DNA of 28,279 nt from a virus, in the IMG/VR virus record IMGVR_UViG_3300002514_006199, positions 1-28,279 of that record. One strand, 5' to 3'. Position numbers and translations under genes: made by a program. Shown here piece after piece: positions 1 to 6,729 of the stretch. Position 1 is the stretch's first letter; each line of letters starts with the position of its first letter. The notes under the pieces are model-generated. The model searched no databases, was not told the DNA's origin, and was given only the letters and a program-made list of their open reading frames with translations.

Positions 1-2
1 TT

Positions 3-464
3 GAAAATTGGCGGAAGTATTTAACTGAATTTAATCCTACTGGAAGGCAGGAAGGAGAAATCTACATTAAATCCTTACCTCTTGACAACCCAGATCTTGA
101 AGCTTACAAAAGAGCAGTTGGTCAAGATATTCGTGGCGTAGCAAAGGTATTTGATGTACAGGACGGAGAGATTAAGATGGAATACATTGTTCCATATAGT
201 AATTCTAAGGGTATTTATGATATTGATAACGATGCTCGATTTGAAGCAATCTCATGTGCTGGTCACGGGGAAGAATGTCTATCTCACAAATTATCCGACG
301 AACAATATGATTTAGCCATAGAGTTTCTTACTGATCTTAATTCTGTTGCTGATTTTATTGGTGTAAAGCCTGAGTTTCTCGATACTAATCCAGCTAATTA
401 TGGTTTTGTTAATAGAAACGGTAGAGATGAGTTGGTCATATTTGATCTCGGAGGTGGAGAATGA
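3..464 (+). CDS. Leader-bearing protein, possible kinase-like fragment (5'-truncated)
   Basis: The reading frame is open from the left edge. It begins ENWRKYLTE, the same leader that starts the next five genes, so only about five codons, including the start, should be missing. The remaining ~145 residues are not firmly recognised. Two spots recall a degenerate protein-kinase-like fold: MEYIVP, like a hinge segment, and NYGF followed ~10 residues later by VIFDLG, like a catalytic-loop Asn plus DFG. I see no upstream ATP-binding lysine or HRD triad, so kinase activity is doubtful. An internal ATG at 177 could be taken as a start, but the leader in frame upstream argues against it. The stop overlaps the next start by ATGA. 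By inference it is a capsid-targeted internal protein. The coding call is firm; the kinase idea is weak. Confidence 0.75.
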   Translation, partial: ENWRKYLTEFNPTGRQEGEIYIKSLPLDNPDLEAYKRAVGQDIRGVAKVFDVQDGEIKMEYIVPYSNSKGIYDIDNDARFEAISCAGHGEECLSHKLSDEQYDLAIEFLTDLNSVADFIGVKPEFLDTNPANYGFVNRNGRDELVIFDLGGGE

Positions 465-706
465 AACTAATACTTGAAAATTGGCGCCAATACCTCAAAG
501 AAGGTTCTGATTATGATTGGGATTCTTTTGGCTTTTCTGATGAAGAGATAGGAGAATTGGTCGGCTCTTTAAAAACTTTTGGGACCGATATGAAAAGAAC
601 CTACGGGGCACAAGCGGACAGACTGGATCTTCGCCACCCACGCTCTGCACCAGAGGAAGGCTGGGCCACACTAGGCCGAGGTGAATTTGAGTACGCGGAG
701 CAATAA
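461..706 (+). CDS. Small leader-bearing protein of unknown function
   Basis: This is an 81-residue protein starting MKLILENWRQYLKEG, followed by an acidic, aromatic stretch (DYDWDSFGF) and a tail without any domain I recognise. The start codon overlaps the upstream stop (ATGA) and GGAGGTGGAG precedes it, so the start is well fixed. If the (L/I)-x-E rule of T4-like prohead proteases applies, cleavage after Glu14 would release a ~67-residue peptide. It sits second in a row of six genes sharing the leader. The conserved leader and tight coupling support a real gene; its function is unknown. Confidence 0.75.
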   Translation: MKLILENWRQYLKEGSDYDWDSFGFSDEEIGELVGSLKTFGTDMKRTYGAQADRLDLRHPRSAPEEGWATLGRGEFEYAEQ

Positions 707-708
707 GA

Positions 709-1158
709 ATGGAACTCTTAATGGAAAATTGGCGAGGGTATTTGAAAGAGAGCGAGGGGCTGAACTTGAACTGGGAAAGCCCTAACTTTAAACACGAATG
801 GAACGAAGCTCGGGGATATCCAGAGCTTTCTGTACTTGGCTATGATACTTGGATAGAAATTGCCGAAAGTGGACGAGAAGTGGACATCACCCTAGACTTA
901 TTAGGGCAGATAGAGAACACAACAGCGCCTTCACCAGATGTTGCACAAGAGGAATGGAAGAACTTAGAGCCAGCCAGCAAACAGAGGTTTCTCGATGCGC
1001 TGAAAAGTGGTGTCATTGAAATGCCCATAGTTGTAAAAATTGATGGCAAGTATAATCTACTTGGAGGCAATCACCGACTTACTGGATTGGTGGCGAGGAA
1101 TATTTTTCCCATTGTGGTGTGGCTAATTGATGTCGATAGACTGGGGTATGCTGAATGA
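709..1158 (+). CDS. Leader-bearing ParB/sulfiredoxin-like domain protein
   Basis: This is a 149-residue protein with the leader MELLMENWRGYLKES. The C-terminal part (about residues 105-145) has MPIVVKIDGKYNLLGGNHRL followed by a hydrophobic strand. That is the layout of the ParB N-terminal/sulfiredoxin-like fold, whose hallmark is G-x-H-R, here GGNHR. Members of that superfamily include ParB CTPases, DNA nucleases and small kinases or reductases, so the fold alone does not give a reaction. The gene starts 2 bases after its neighbour and overlaps the next by ATGA, indicating co-translation. With the leader, I infer a packaged effector rather than a partition protein; no ParA or centromere-like repeat is visible nearby. 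Confidence 0.8.
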   Translation: MELLMENWRGYLKESEGLNLNWESPNFKHEWNEARGYPELSVLGYDTWIEIAESGREVDITLDLLGQIENTTAPSPDVAQEEWKNLEPASKQRFLDALKSGVIEMPIVVKIDGKYNLLGGNHRLTGLVARNIFPIVVWLIDVDRLGYAE

Positions 1159-1556
1159 AACTCTTAATGGAAAATTGGCGAAGGTTTATAAACGAGGGCG
1201 AAATGCTGTCTTTGAAAATAGGCGGCAAACAACTCCGAGTAGAGGTAGCCGCCAGTGACGAAAAGAGGCAGAATGGACTAATGTTCCGCGAGGGCCTAGA
1301 GCAAAACACCGGTATGTTGTTTATTTTTGAAGACTCCGTGCCAAGATCTTTTTGGATGAAAAATACGAGTATTCCGCTATCCATAGCTTATCTTGGCGAA
1401 TCTCAAAGAATCCTTAATATTGAAGACATGAGGCCGCATGATTTGAACAAAACTCCATCCCGCGGACCCGCCAAATATGTTATAGAGGCAAATAAAGGTT
1501 GGTTCGAGGAAAACAACATTAGTCCTGGCGATCTGGTCGAGGGTCTTCCGTTATGA
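1155..1556 (+). CDS. Leader-bearing DUF192 protein
   Basis: This is a 133-residue protein. The leader MKLLMENWRRFINEG is followed by a full DUF192 domain (PF02643), about residues 20-130. Family-typical parts are visible: RQNGLMFRE, then GMLFIFED and SFWMKNTSIPLSIAYL, then a C-terminal strand ending in a GD-x-V stretch. DUF192 proteins are small beta-rich proteins, usually exported or membrane-anchored in bacteria, with no established reaction. Here the leader takes the place where a signal peptide would usually be. It overlaps both neighbours by ATGA. The domain call is strong; a role as an injected or capsid-internal protein is inference. Confidence 0.88.
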   Translation: MKLLMENWRRFINEGEMLSLKIGGKQLRVEVAASDEKRQNGLMFREGLEQNTGMLFIFEDSVPRSFWMKNTSIPLSIAYLGESQRILNIEDMRPHDLNKTPSRGPAKYVIEANKGWFEENNISPGDLVEGLPL

Positions 1557-1771
1557 AGTTATTGCATGAAAATTGGCGAAGATTTTTAACAGAATCTCCT
1601 CCTGGATCCGAATTCAGTCCAGAGCAGATAGATCAGTGGTATATCGAAGAACCGCCAGAAGAACAGGAAGAAAGATCGCCCTCCGAAGAACCCGTTTCTG
1701 CAGAACAAGCCGCGTGGGGCAGAGAATTCTTTAAGCAAGAGATATACAAAAATCCCAACAACAATAACTAA
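1553..1771 (+). CDS. Small acidic leader-bearing protein
   Basis: This is a 72-residue protein starting MKLLHENWRRFLTES, followed by a strongly acidic, Pro/Glu-rich middle (PPEEQEERSPSEEP) and a tail ending NNNN. No domain is recognisable and the sequence looks disordered. It is translationally coupled to the DUF192 gene (ATGA). The codons for its last residues and stop also spell AATAACTAAATT, a string resembling the putative late promoter seen elsewhere, so this end may serve as the promoter of the following large gene. It is probably a head-internal peptide; function unknown. Confidence 0.7.
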   Translation: MKLLHENWRRFLTESPPGSEFSPEQIDQWYIEEPPEEQEERSPSEEPVSAEQAAWGREFFKQEIYKNPNNNN

Positions 1772-1773
1772 AT
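1762..1773 (+). promoter_or_regulatory. Weak candidate late promoter before the giant gene
   Basis: CAATAACTAAAT resembles the AAATAACTA element and lies ~42 bases before ATG 1805, a distance like that at 27807. It coincides with an Asn-Asn-stop codon run, so it may be chance. Confidence 0.25.
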
Positions 1774-1804
1774 TAGAAAAAATGGGGAGGCTTATAGATA
1801 AGAC

Positions 1805-4800
1805 ATGAAAGAACTTATGGAAAATTGGCGAAGCTTTATTGATGAGGTGGCTGCGAAAAAGCCGCTTTTGAATGAACAGCTTAGGCCCCGCCGCTGGAGA
1901 TCGAGACAGCCGGCCGAAGAATTTGAACAGTACGGCTTCCCATATGATCCCGAAGAACTCATGGCGGTGATCCCGCCCGACGGAAATTATCGAGAACAAT
2001 TTCAAGATCATGCGGATGCTCCAAAGAGGGAAGAGTACCGCCGCGGCCGCCGCGGCAACATGCTATATCTTTGGGATCTAGACGGATTCATATCCGATGC
2101 CCTAAGTTCCGCGCGCACATCAGCCACCCAGCGTCCGGACGCGCCAACTCCAGAAGATTTTGGTGATCACGGTCAATATCTTCGCGCACTTGATCGATAT
2201 GTATTTGAAGATCCTCAGCTTAGTCAGCTACTTTCGAGCCAAGAGCAGACAGTTGAGCAAGAAGCGGATAGACAAACTCGCCGAGATCGACGCATATCGC
2301 GCATAAGAGACCGCCGCCATGAGCGCTCGCTGCAGGAAGCCGGCATATCGCCAGAAGAGTATTATGCGTACTGGTCGCCTCTGCATGATCAGGAACCAGC
2401 TGGCTCCCGCGCCATGATCTCTCGAAGCTTGCCATATCCGTCGAACTTCCGCGAAATCTTAGACGAGACAGAGGCCGGCATGAGCGATCAGCAACTTGCT
2501 ATGCGATACGCTGACGATAATCCGTCTTGGGCTGGCAGATCTTCGCCCACACCCGCGCAACCCGACCCACCGCCGCCCTCCGGCCGCCTTTTGCCGCAGG
2601 AGGACACAGAAGGAATGCCAGAAGCTGAAGGGCCTTTTTATGACCGCCCCGGGCCCCCCGAGTTGCGTCGATACCCCGGAGATCCCCTCGACATCGATGC
2701 GGACGACGACTACTATAGTATTGATCCTGCCGATCTTACAGTACCTCCTCTTACCGCACCGCTCGGTCATCCCGCGCCACCCCCACCCCCAGCAGAGCCG
2801 CTGAGCCGAAGCCAACGCCGCACCAATCGTATCAAAGATCGCCAACACCACCGAGCCCTGGCCGCGGCAAATATAACACCAGATGACTATTATGCATATT
2901 GGTCTCCCGAGCACGATCAGGATCCGCTCGGATCCCGTGCTATGCAGTCTCGGAACTTGCCATACCCATCCAATATTTACGACATCTTGGGAGAGCATGA
3001 AACGGACATGTCAGAGGACGAACTCGCCATACGATATGATCCTGATAATCCAACTTGGGCCGGCCGCCAAGCGAACACTCCCGTTGAACCTCCATATGAT
3101 CCGTGGGCGCCCATAGAATCAGAAACCCCTGTCGGGAGTACGGCAACAGAGGTCGCAGGCACGGAATGGGTTGGTGCACCGTCGAACACCCCCGGCGCTC
3201 TTCCGCCAGATCAGACAGGCGCGCGCATGGGCTGGGACACTGTCCCGCCTAGGTTACGCCCTGGAGGTGAGTGGGGCCCCGAGCACTTTGCAACTATAAG
3301 TGATTATCTGGATGTCCTACAACTCTTTGGCGTTTATTATGAAGAGGATTTTCGGAGTCGCACCGCCACCGAGGAAGATGGCTCGGTCTGGCGCCATTCA
3401 CCCATCGCGCGGCCAGCCGCCAAGAGCATCGAAAGTTTCTATCCGTCCGGCGGGATCGATGAAGAATTTTTAATAGCAAACTATAATCTTTTTGGAGGTG
3501 GGCCCCACGGCGTGGCTCAGGGCGCCCCGGACGAGGAGATACCACCGTGGTACGACCGCGACCAGGAGTTCGATCACCAATATTCGATTGACCCAGGAAG
3601 CCTTTATGTTAGCGACTGGGAAAGCGAGCGCTTTAGGTCCCTCACTTCTACCACTCGCGACGGCGATCATATCCCCGGCCGCATCGAAGCAGCATATGGT
3701 ACTGACTGGCAATACGATCCAGATCGCCCATTCGATACGGGCCCTTGGAGATGGGAGCCAGATCCGACTTCTGATGAGCCGCGCGCAGGCCAATGGGTAC
3801 CCCGAGGGTTTTATGGCAACGAATTTGAGTACGACAGGTCAACGGACATCTTCGAACGCACCGCCGGCACCGCCGCTGCTCCGGGCTTAATCGAAGACCA
3901 GCTGATGACACATAGCCCACCACCACCATTCCGCGGAGAGGACCCTTACTATGACTGGAGAGAGGACTTAGAACCCCACGAACATGTGCCCTCACACCTA
4001 CAGCCGACACAGGTACCCAGGTCAGCTGAGCGCCTTCCATCGGACTTAGACGATCCACAAACGCCCACTGCACCCGATGCAGGCCTCCCGGCGCTGCACT
4101 ATATTACTCCGGAAGAGGAGCGGCAAGCACGGGCCCAAGAAAGAGATATTCGCCAAGCCAAGCGCCGCCAACCTAGGCTCCGTCGCCGAGCAGAAAGGAT
4201 CGGATCCCGAGCCCAGCGCGCCCAAGATGCGCTTGAACAAAACACGACCACTCTCTATGGCCAGGAGCTTGACGATCTGCGGATCACGCCCGTACCGAAC
4301 CTCGACCCGGCCGACTATGCTGATCCAGATCCTGCCGAGGGAACCGAATGGCATCCTAGCAACTTTGAAACTCCCGACGATTATTATGACGCCATTGACC
4401 AAGGTTATATAGATGGGAGACTTCCGGTCGAGCTGCGCGATCGCGTTTCCCCCTCAGTACTCCGGCCCGGCGACCCCTCTGCGGAGCTTAATGAACTCAA
4501 AAACTTCTTAAATAAATGGGAGAGTTTTTCAAACAGAAGCATAATCCAGGAAAAAATAAGCCCCAAAGATGTTGATACTTCCAGCTTTGTAATCAATAAA
4601 GAGCTAGAGCCGAATATATGGACAAACGAACAGCAACTGCATCCGAGAGTAAGAAGAAAGTTATTAAACATTGTTGAACGCTTTTGGCGATCTTTGGACT
4701 TTTTAGATTTGCGCATTAATGATATTATATTTACTGGCTCACTAGCAAATTATAATTGGTCTAAATATTCTGATGTAGATTTGCATATTTTGGTAGATCT

Positions 4801-5284
4801 TAGTCTTTTGCCTGGCGAAATAGATGTAGCAGAATCACTCATGACGGCGAAAAGAATCAACTGGAACAAGAAGCATAATATTGAAATATATGGATACGAG
4901 GTGGAAATATATATACACGATTACAAGCAGCCGGCGCCTACTGCTGCCGGCATGTATTCTGTTTTAAAAGATCAGTGGAAGAGTAGACCGTACAAAGAAG
5001 ATCTTACAATTGATGACGATAATATCAAATTTAAAGCCGCACACCTGATGAGCGAAATAGACAAGATAGAGAAGTCCTATGAGGATGGGGAATATAAGCA
5101 GGTGCACTCGGACACGGAAAGACTGAAAGAGAAGATTAGTAAATTTAGAAAATGTGGTCTAGAGCAAGATGGCGAGTACTCGTCGGAAAACTTAGCGTTT
5201 AAAGCTCTGAGGAGGAACGGCTATTTACAAAAGCTTTCTAAACTTAGAACGGATTCGTACGATAAAATGATGTCTTTGTGGTAA
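1805..5284 (+). CDS. Giant leader-bearing repeat protein with C-terminal nucleotidyltransferase domain
   Basis: The protein has 1159 residues. The leader MKELMENWRSFIDEV is followed by ~870 residues of Pro/Asp/Tyr/Arg-rich low-complexity sequence. This contains two copies of a ~90-residue repeat (about residues 162-250 and 333-426), each with a basic R-I-x-D-R-x-H segment, then YYAYWSP, SRAM and LPYPSN. Near residues 895-915 is FLNKWESFSN, resembling a second leader. A nucleotidyltransferase-superfamily domain follows: Gly978-Ser979, then SDVDL with Asp990 and Asp992, and an acidic strand (YEVEIYIHD) as the likely third ligand. The repeat region is visibly richer in G+C than its flanks. An in-frame TAA at 1799 makes ATG 1805 the first possible start; a GGGGAGG lies 14 bases upstream, unusually far. 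I infer a virion-packaged protein whose nucleotidyltransferase could modify a host target. Minnow-type nucleotidyltransferase toxins share only the superfamily motif. Confidence 0.85.
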   Translation: MKELMENWRSFIDEVAAKKPLLNEQLRPRRWRSRQPAEEFEQYGFPYDPEELMAVIPPDGNYREQFQDHADAPKREEYRRGRRGNMLYLWDLDGFISDALSSARTSATQRPDAPTPEDFGDHGQYLRALDRYVFEDPQLSQLLSSQEQTVEQEADRQTRRDRRISRIRDRRHERSLQEAGISPEEYYAYWSPLHDQEPAGSRAMISRSLPYPSNFREILDETEAGMSDQQLAMRYADDNPSWAGRSSPTPAQPDPPPPSGRLLPQEDTEGMPEAEGPFYDRPGPPELRRYPGDPLDIDADDDYYSIDPADLTVPPLTAPLGHPAPPPPPAEPLSRSQRRTNRIKDRQHHRALAAANITPDDYYAYWSPEHDQDPLGSRAMQSRNLPYPSNIYDILGEHETDMSEDELAIRYDPDNPTWAGRQANTPVEPPYDPWAPIESETPVGSTATEVAGTEWVGAPSNTPGALPPDQTGARMGWDTVPPRLRPGGEWGPEHFATISDYLDVLQLFGVYYEEDFRSRTATEEDGSVWRHSPIARPAAKSIESFYPSGGIDEEFLIANYNLFGGGPHGVAQGAPDEEIPPWYDRDQEFDHQYSIDPGSLYVSDWESERFRSLTSTTRDGDHIPGRIEAAYGTDWQYDPDRPFDTGPWRWEPDPTSDEPRAGQWVPRGFYGNEFEYDRSTDIFERTAGTAAAPGLIEDQLMTHSPPPPFRGEDPYYDWREDLEPHEHVPSHLQPTQVPRSAERLPSDLDDPQTPTAPDAGLPALHYITPEEERQARAQERDIRQAKRRQPRLRRRAERIGSRAQRAQDALEQNTTTLYGQELDDLRITPVPNLDPADYADPDPAEGTEWHPSNFETPDDYYDAIDQGYIDGRLPVELRDRVSPSVLRPGDPSAELNELKNFLNKWESFSNRSIIQEKISPKDVDTSSFVINKELEPNIWTNEQQLHPRVRRKLLNIVERFWRSLDFLDLRINDIIFTGSLANYNWSKYSDVDLHILVDLSLLPGEIDVAESLMTAKRINWNKKHNIEIYGYEVEIYIHDYKQPAPTAAGMYSVLKDQWKSRPYKEDLTIDDDNIKFKAAHLMSEIDKIEKSYEDGEYKQVHSDTERLKEKISKFRKCGLEQDGEYSSENLAFKALRRNGYLQKLSKLRTDSYDKMMSLW
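2288..3085 (+). repeat. Two ~90-residue coding repeats
   Basis: Copies lie at about 2288-2555 and 2803-3085 and encode the matching SPEEYYAYWSP / TPDDYYAYWSP, SRAM and LPYPSN blocks. Spacing within each copy is preserved, while DNA identity is only moderate, so the duplication is old. Confidence 0.8.
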
Positions 5285-5290
5285 TTTTGC

Positions 5291-5319
5291 TTGACACAAA
5301 GGGCAATAACGGTTAATAT
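5291..5319 (+). promoter_or_regulatory. Sigma-70-type promoter for the helicase operon
   Basis: TTGACA (5291-5296), a 17-base spacer and TAATAT (5314-5319) precede ATG 5354 by ~35 bases. The -35 is perfect; the -10 matches 4 of 6. It follows directly on the large virion gene, marking a switch to replication genes. Confidence 0.65.
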
Positions 5320-5353
5320 ATATAGATATAAGCAACAAGGCAAGGGAGCATAC

Positions 5354-6727
5354 ATGGGGCAAGCTATAGCTGCAGATTTTTCTAAATTTGGCAAGTCATT
5401 TCAAGAAGGATTATCACAGCTTATTCTACAGGATCGGCCGTTTGCCGATCAGATTTGCGAAGTGTTGGACATAAATTATTTTGAACTAAAATACTTGCAG
5501 GTCTTTGTAGAGAAAATAATCGCCTATAAAGACAGATATAATGTTCATCCAACTCTCAAGACGATGACGACGATTTTGAGGACAGATTTGGAGGAACACA
5601 ATGAAGCCACGCGCCGCCAAGTAAGGGACTATTTTGCCCGAATTTATGCTGATGAGGCAACTGACGGCGCCGAATATATAAAAGAAACTGCATTGGATTT
5701 TTGTAGAAAGCAAAACCTCAAAGGGGCAATGATTAAGTGTGTGCCCCTTTTAGAAGAGTCCTCCTTTGATGAAATTGCCACCATAATTAACCAGTCCCTG
5801 AATCTTGGCGTAGCGAATGACTTTGGACACGATTATCTTAAAGATTTTGAATCTAGATTTGAGATTAAGGCCAGGAATGCCATATCCACTGGTTGGGACG
5901 AGATAGATAACATATGCAAAGCTGGCCTAGGCCGCGGCGAGCTTGGTGTCGTTATTGCGCCCACGGGCGCCGGTAAGTCGATGGTATTGACTCATTTGGG
6001 CGCCCATGCTGTTTCTACGGGAAAAACCGTTGTACATTATACGCTGGAGCTATCTGAACAAAGCATAGGAAATAGGTATGATAGTTGCATAACTGGTGTA
6101 TCTTTGGGCAGCTTATTTTCATTTAAAGAAATGATTTATGAAAAAGTACAAGATATAAAAGGTCAACTAATTATTAAAGAGTATCCGACGAAGTCGGCCA
6201 GTGCAAAAACTTTGCTAAATCACTTACAGAAACTGGCCCAAAGAGATATAAAAGTAGATATGATAATAGTTGATTATGCTGATCTTTTGCGCCCTTCTTC
6301 CACTCATAAGGAGAGAAGACACGATTTGCAATCTATTTATGAGGATCTCCGAGCGATCGCTCAAGAGAGCCAGTGTCCTATCTGGACGGCCTCTCAGACG
6401 AATCGTTCGGGACTTAATGCAGAGGTGATCACAATGGAAGCAATCAGTGAAGCCTTCAGCAAGTGTTTTGTAGCAGATTTTATAGTTTCCCTATCGAGAA
6501 CCGTCGAAGACAAAAACAACAATACTGGTCGGGTTTTCGTAGCAAAAAATCGATTCGGTCCGGACGGTATAGTGTATCCGATTTTTATGGATCCGTCGCG
6601 AGTAAAAATTAAAGTTTTGCCATCTACTGGAGAAACTCCAGGCGAAATTGCGGCAAACTCTGCTAAGGAGCAATCTGAACTGTTGAAAGAAAAATATAAA
6701 AAATTTAGAAAAGAACAAAAGGGGTAA
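5354..6727 (+). CDS. Replicative DNA helicase (DnaB / T4 gp41-like)
   Basis: The 457-residue protein fits a hexameric replicative helicase of the DnaB family. There is a helical N-terminal domain (about 1-170), then a RecA-like core with Walker A APTGAGKS (residues 202-209), Walker B IIVDYAD (304-310), a TASQTNRSG segment like DnaB motif H3, and a late AKNRFGPDG stretch. It would unwind DNA ahead of the DnaE-type polymerase encoded downstream. A longer frame opens at TTG 5291, but that TTGACA is the -35 box of a promoter whose transcript would begin after it. ATG 5354, preceded by AAGGGAG, is therefore the start I choose. It is followed 2 bases later by the ribonucleotide reductase gene. Confidence 0.93.
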   Translation: MGQAIAADFSKFGKSFQEGLSQLILQDRPFADQICEVLDINYFELKYLQVFVEKIIAYKDRYNVHPTLKTMTTILRTDLEEHNEATRRQVRDYFARIYADEATDGAEYIKETALDFCRKQNLKGAMIKCVPLLEESSFDEIATIINQSLNLGVANDFGHDYLKDFESRFEIKARNAISTGWDEIDNICKAGLGRGELGVVIAPTGAGKSMVLTHLGAHAVSTGKTVVHYTLELSEQSIGNRYDSCITGVSLGSLFSFKEMIYEKVQDIKGQLIIKEYPTKSASAKTLLNHLQKLAQRDIKVDMIIVDYADLLRPSSTHKERRHDLQSIYEDLRAIAQESQCPIWTASQTNRSGLNAEVITMEAISEAFSKCFVADFIVSLSRTVEDKNNNTGRVFVAKNRFGPDGIVYPIFMDPSRVKIKVLPSTGETPGEIAANSAKEQSELLKEKYKKFRKEQKG

Positions 6728-6729
6728 AA

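Larger units (their letters stand above)
1..1830 (+). repeat. Six-fold repeated leader-coding sequence
   Basis: The 11-mer GAAAATTGGCG occurs exactly at 3, 476, 724, 1170, 1568 and 1820. Each copy encodes E-N-W-R of the leader in the same frame near the start of a different gene. Flanking bases are also similar. The identity at DNA level, including synonymous positions, points to recent duplication or to gene conversion. Confidence 0.9.

Noticed and set aside
82-110. TTGACA inside the first gene
   Set aside because: No TATAAT-like box at 15-19 bases distance.
2459-2998. Long antisense and alternate-frame open frames across the giant gene
   Set aside because: They arise from the G+C-rich codon pattern on the coding strand; they have no start signals or recognisable protein features.
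5291-5353. TTG start adding 21 residues to the helicase
   Set aside because: The TTGACA containing it is a -35 box with a -10 at 5314, so a transcript from that promoter would not include it; ATG 5354 has a good ribosome-binding site.
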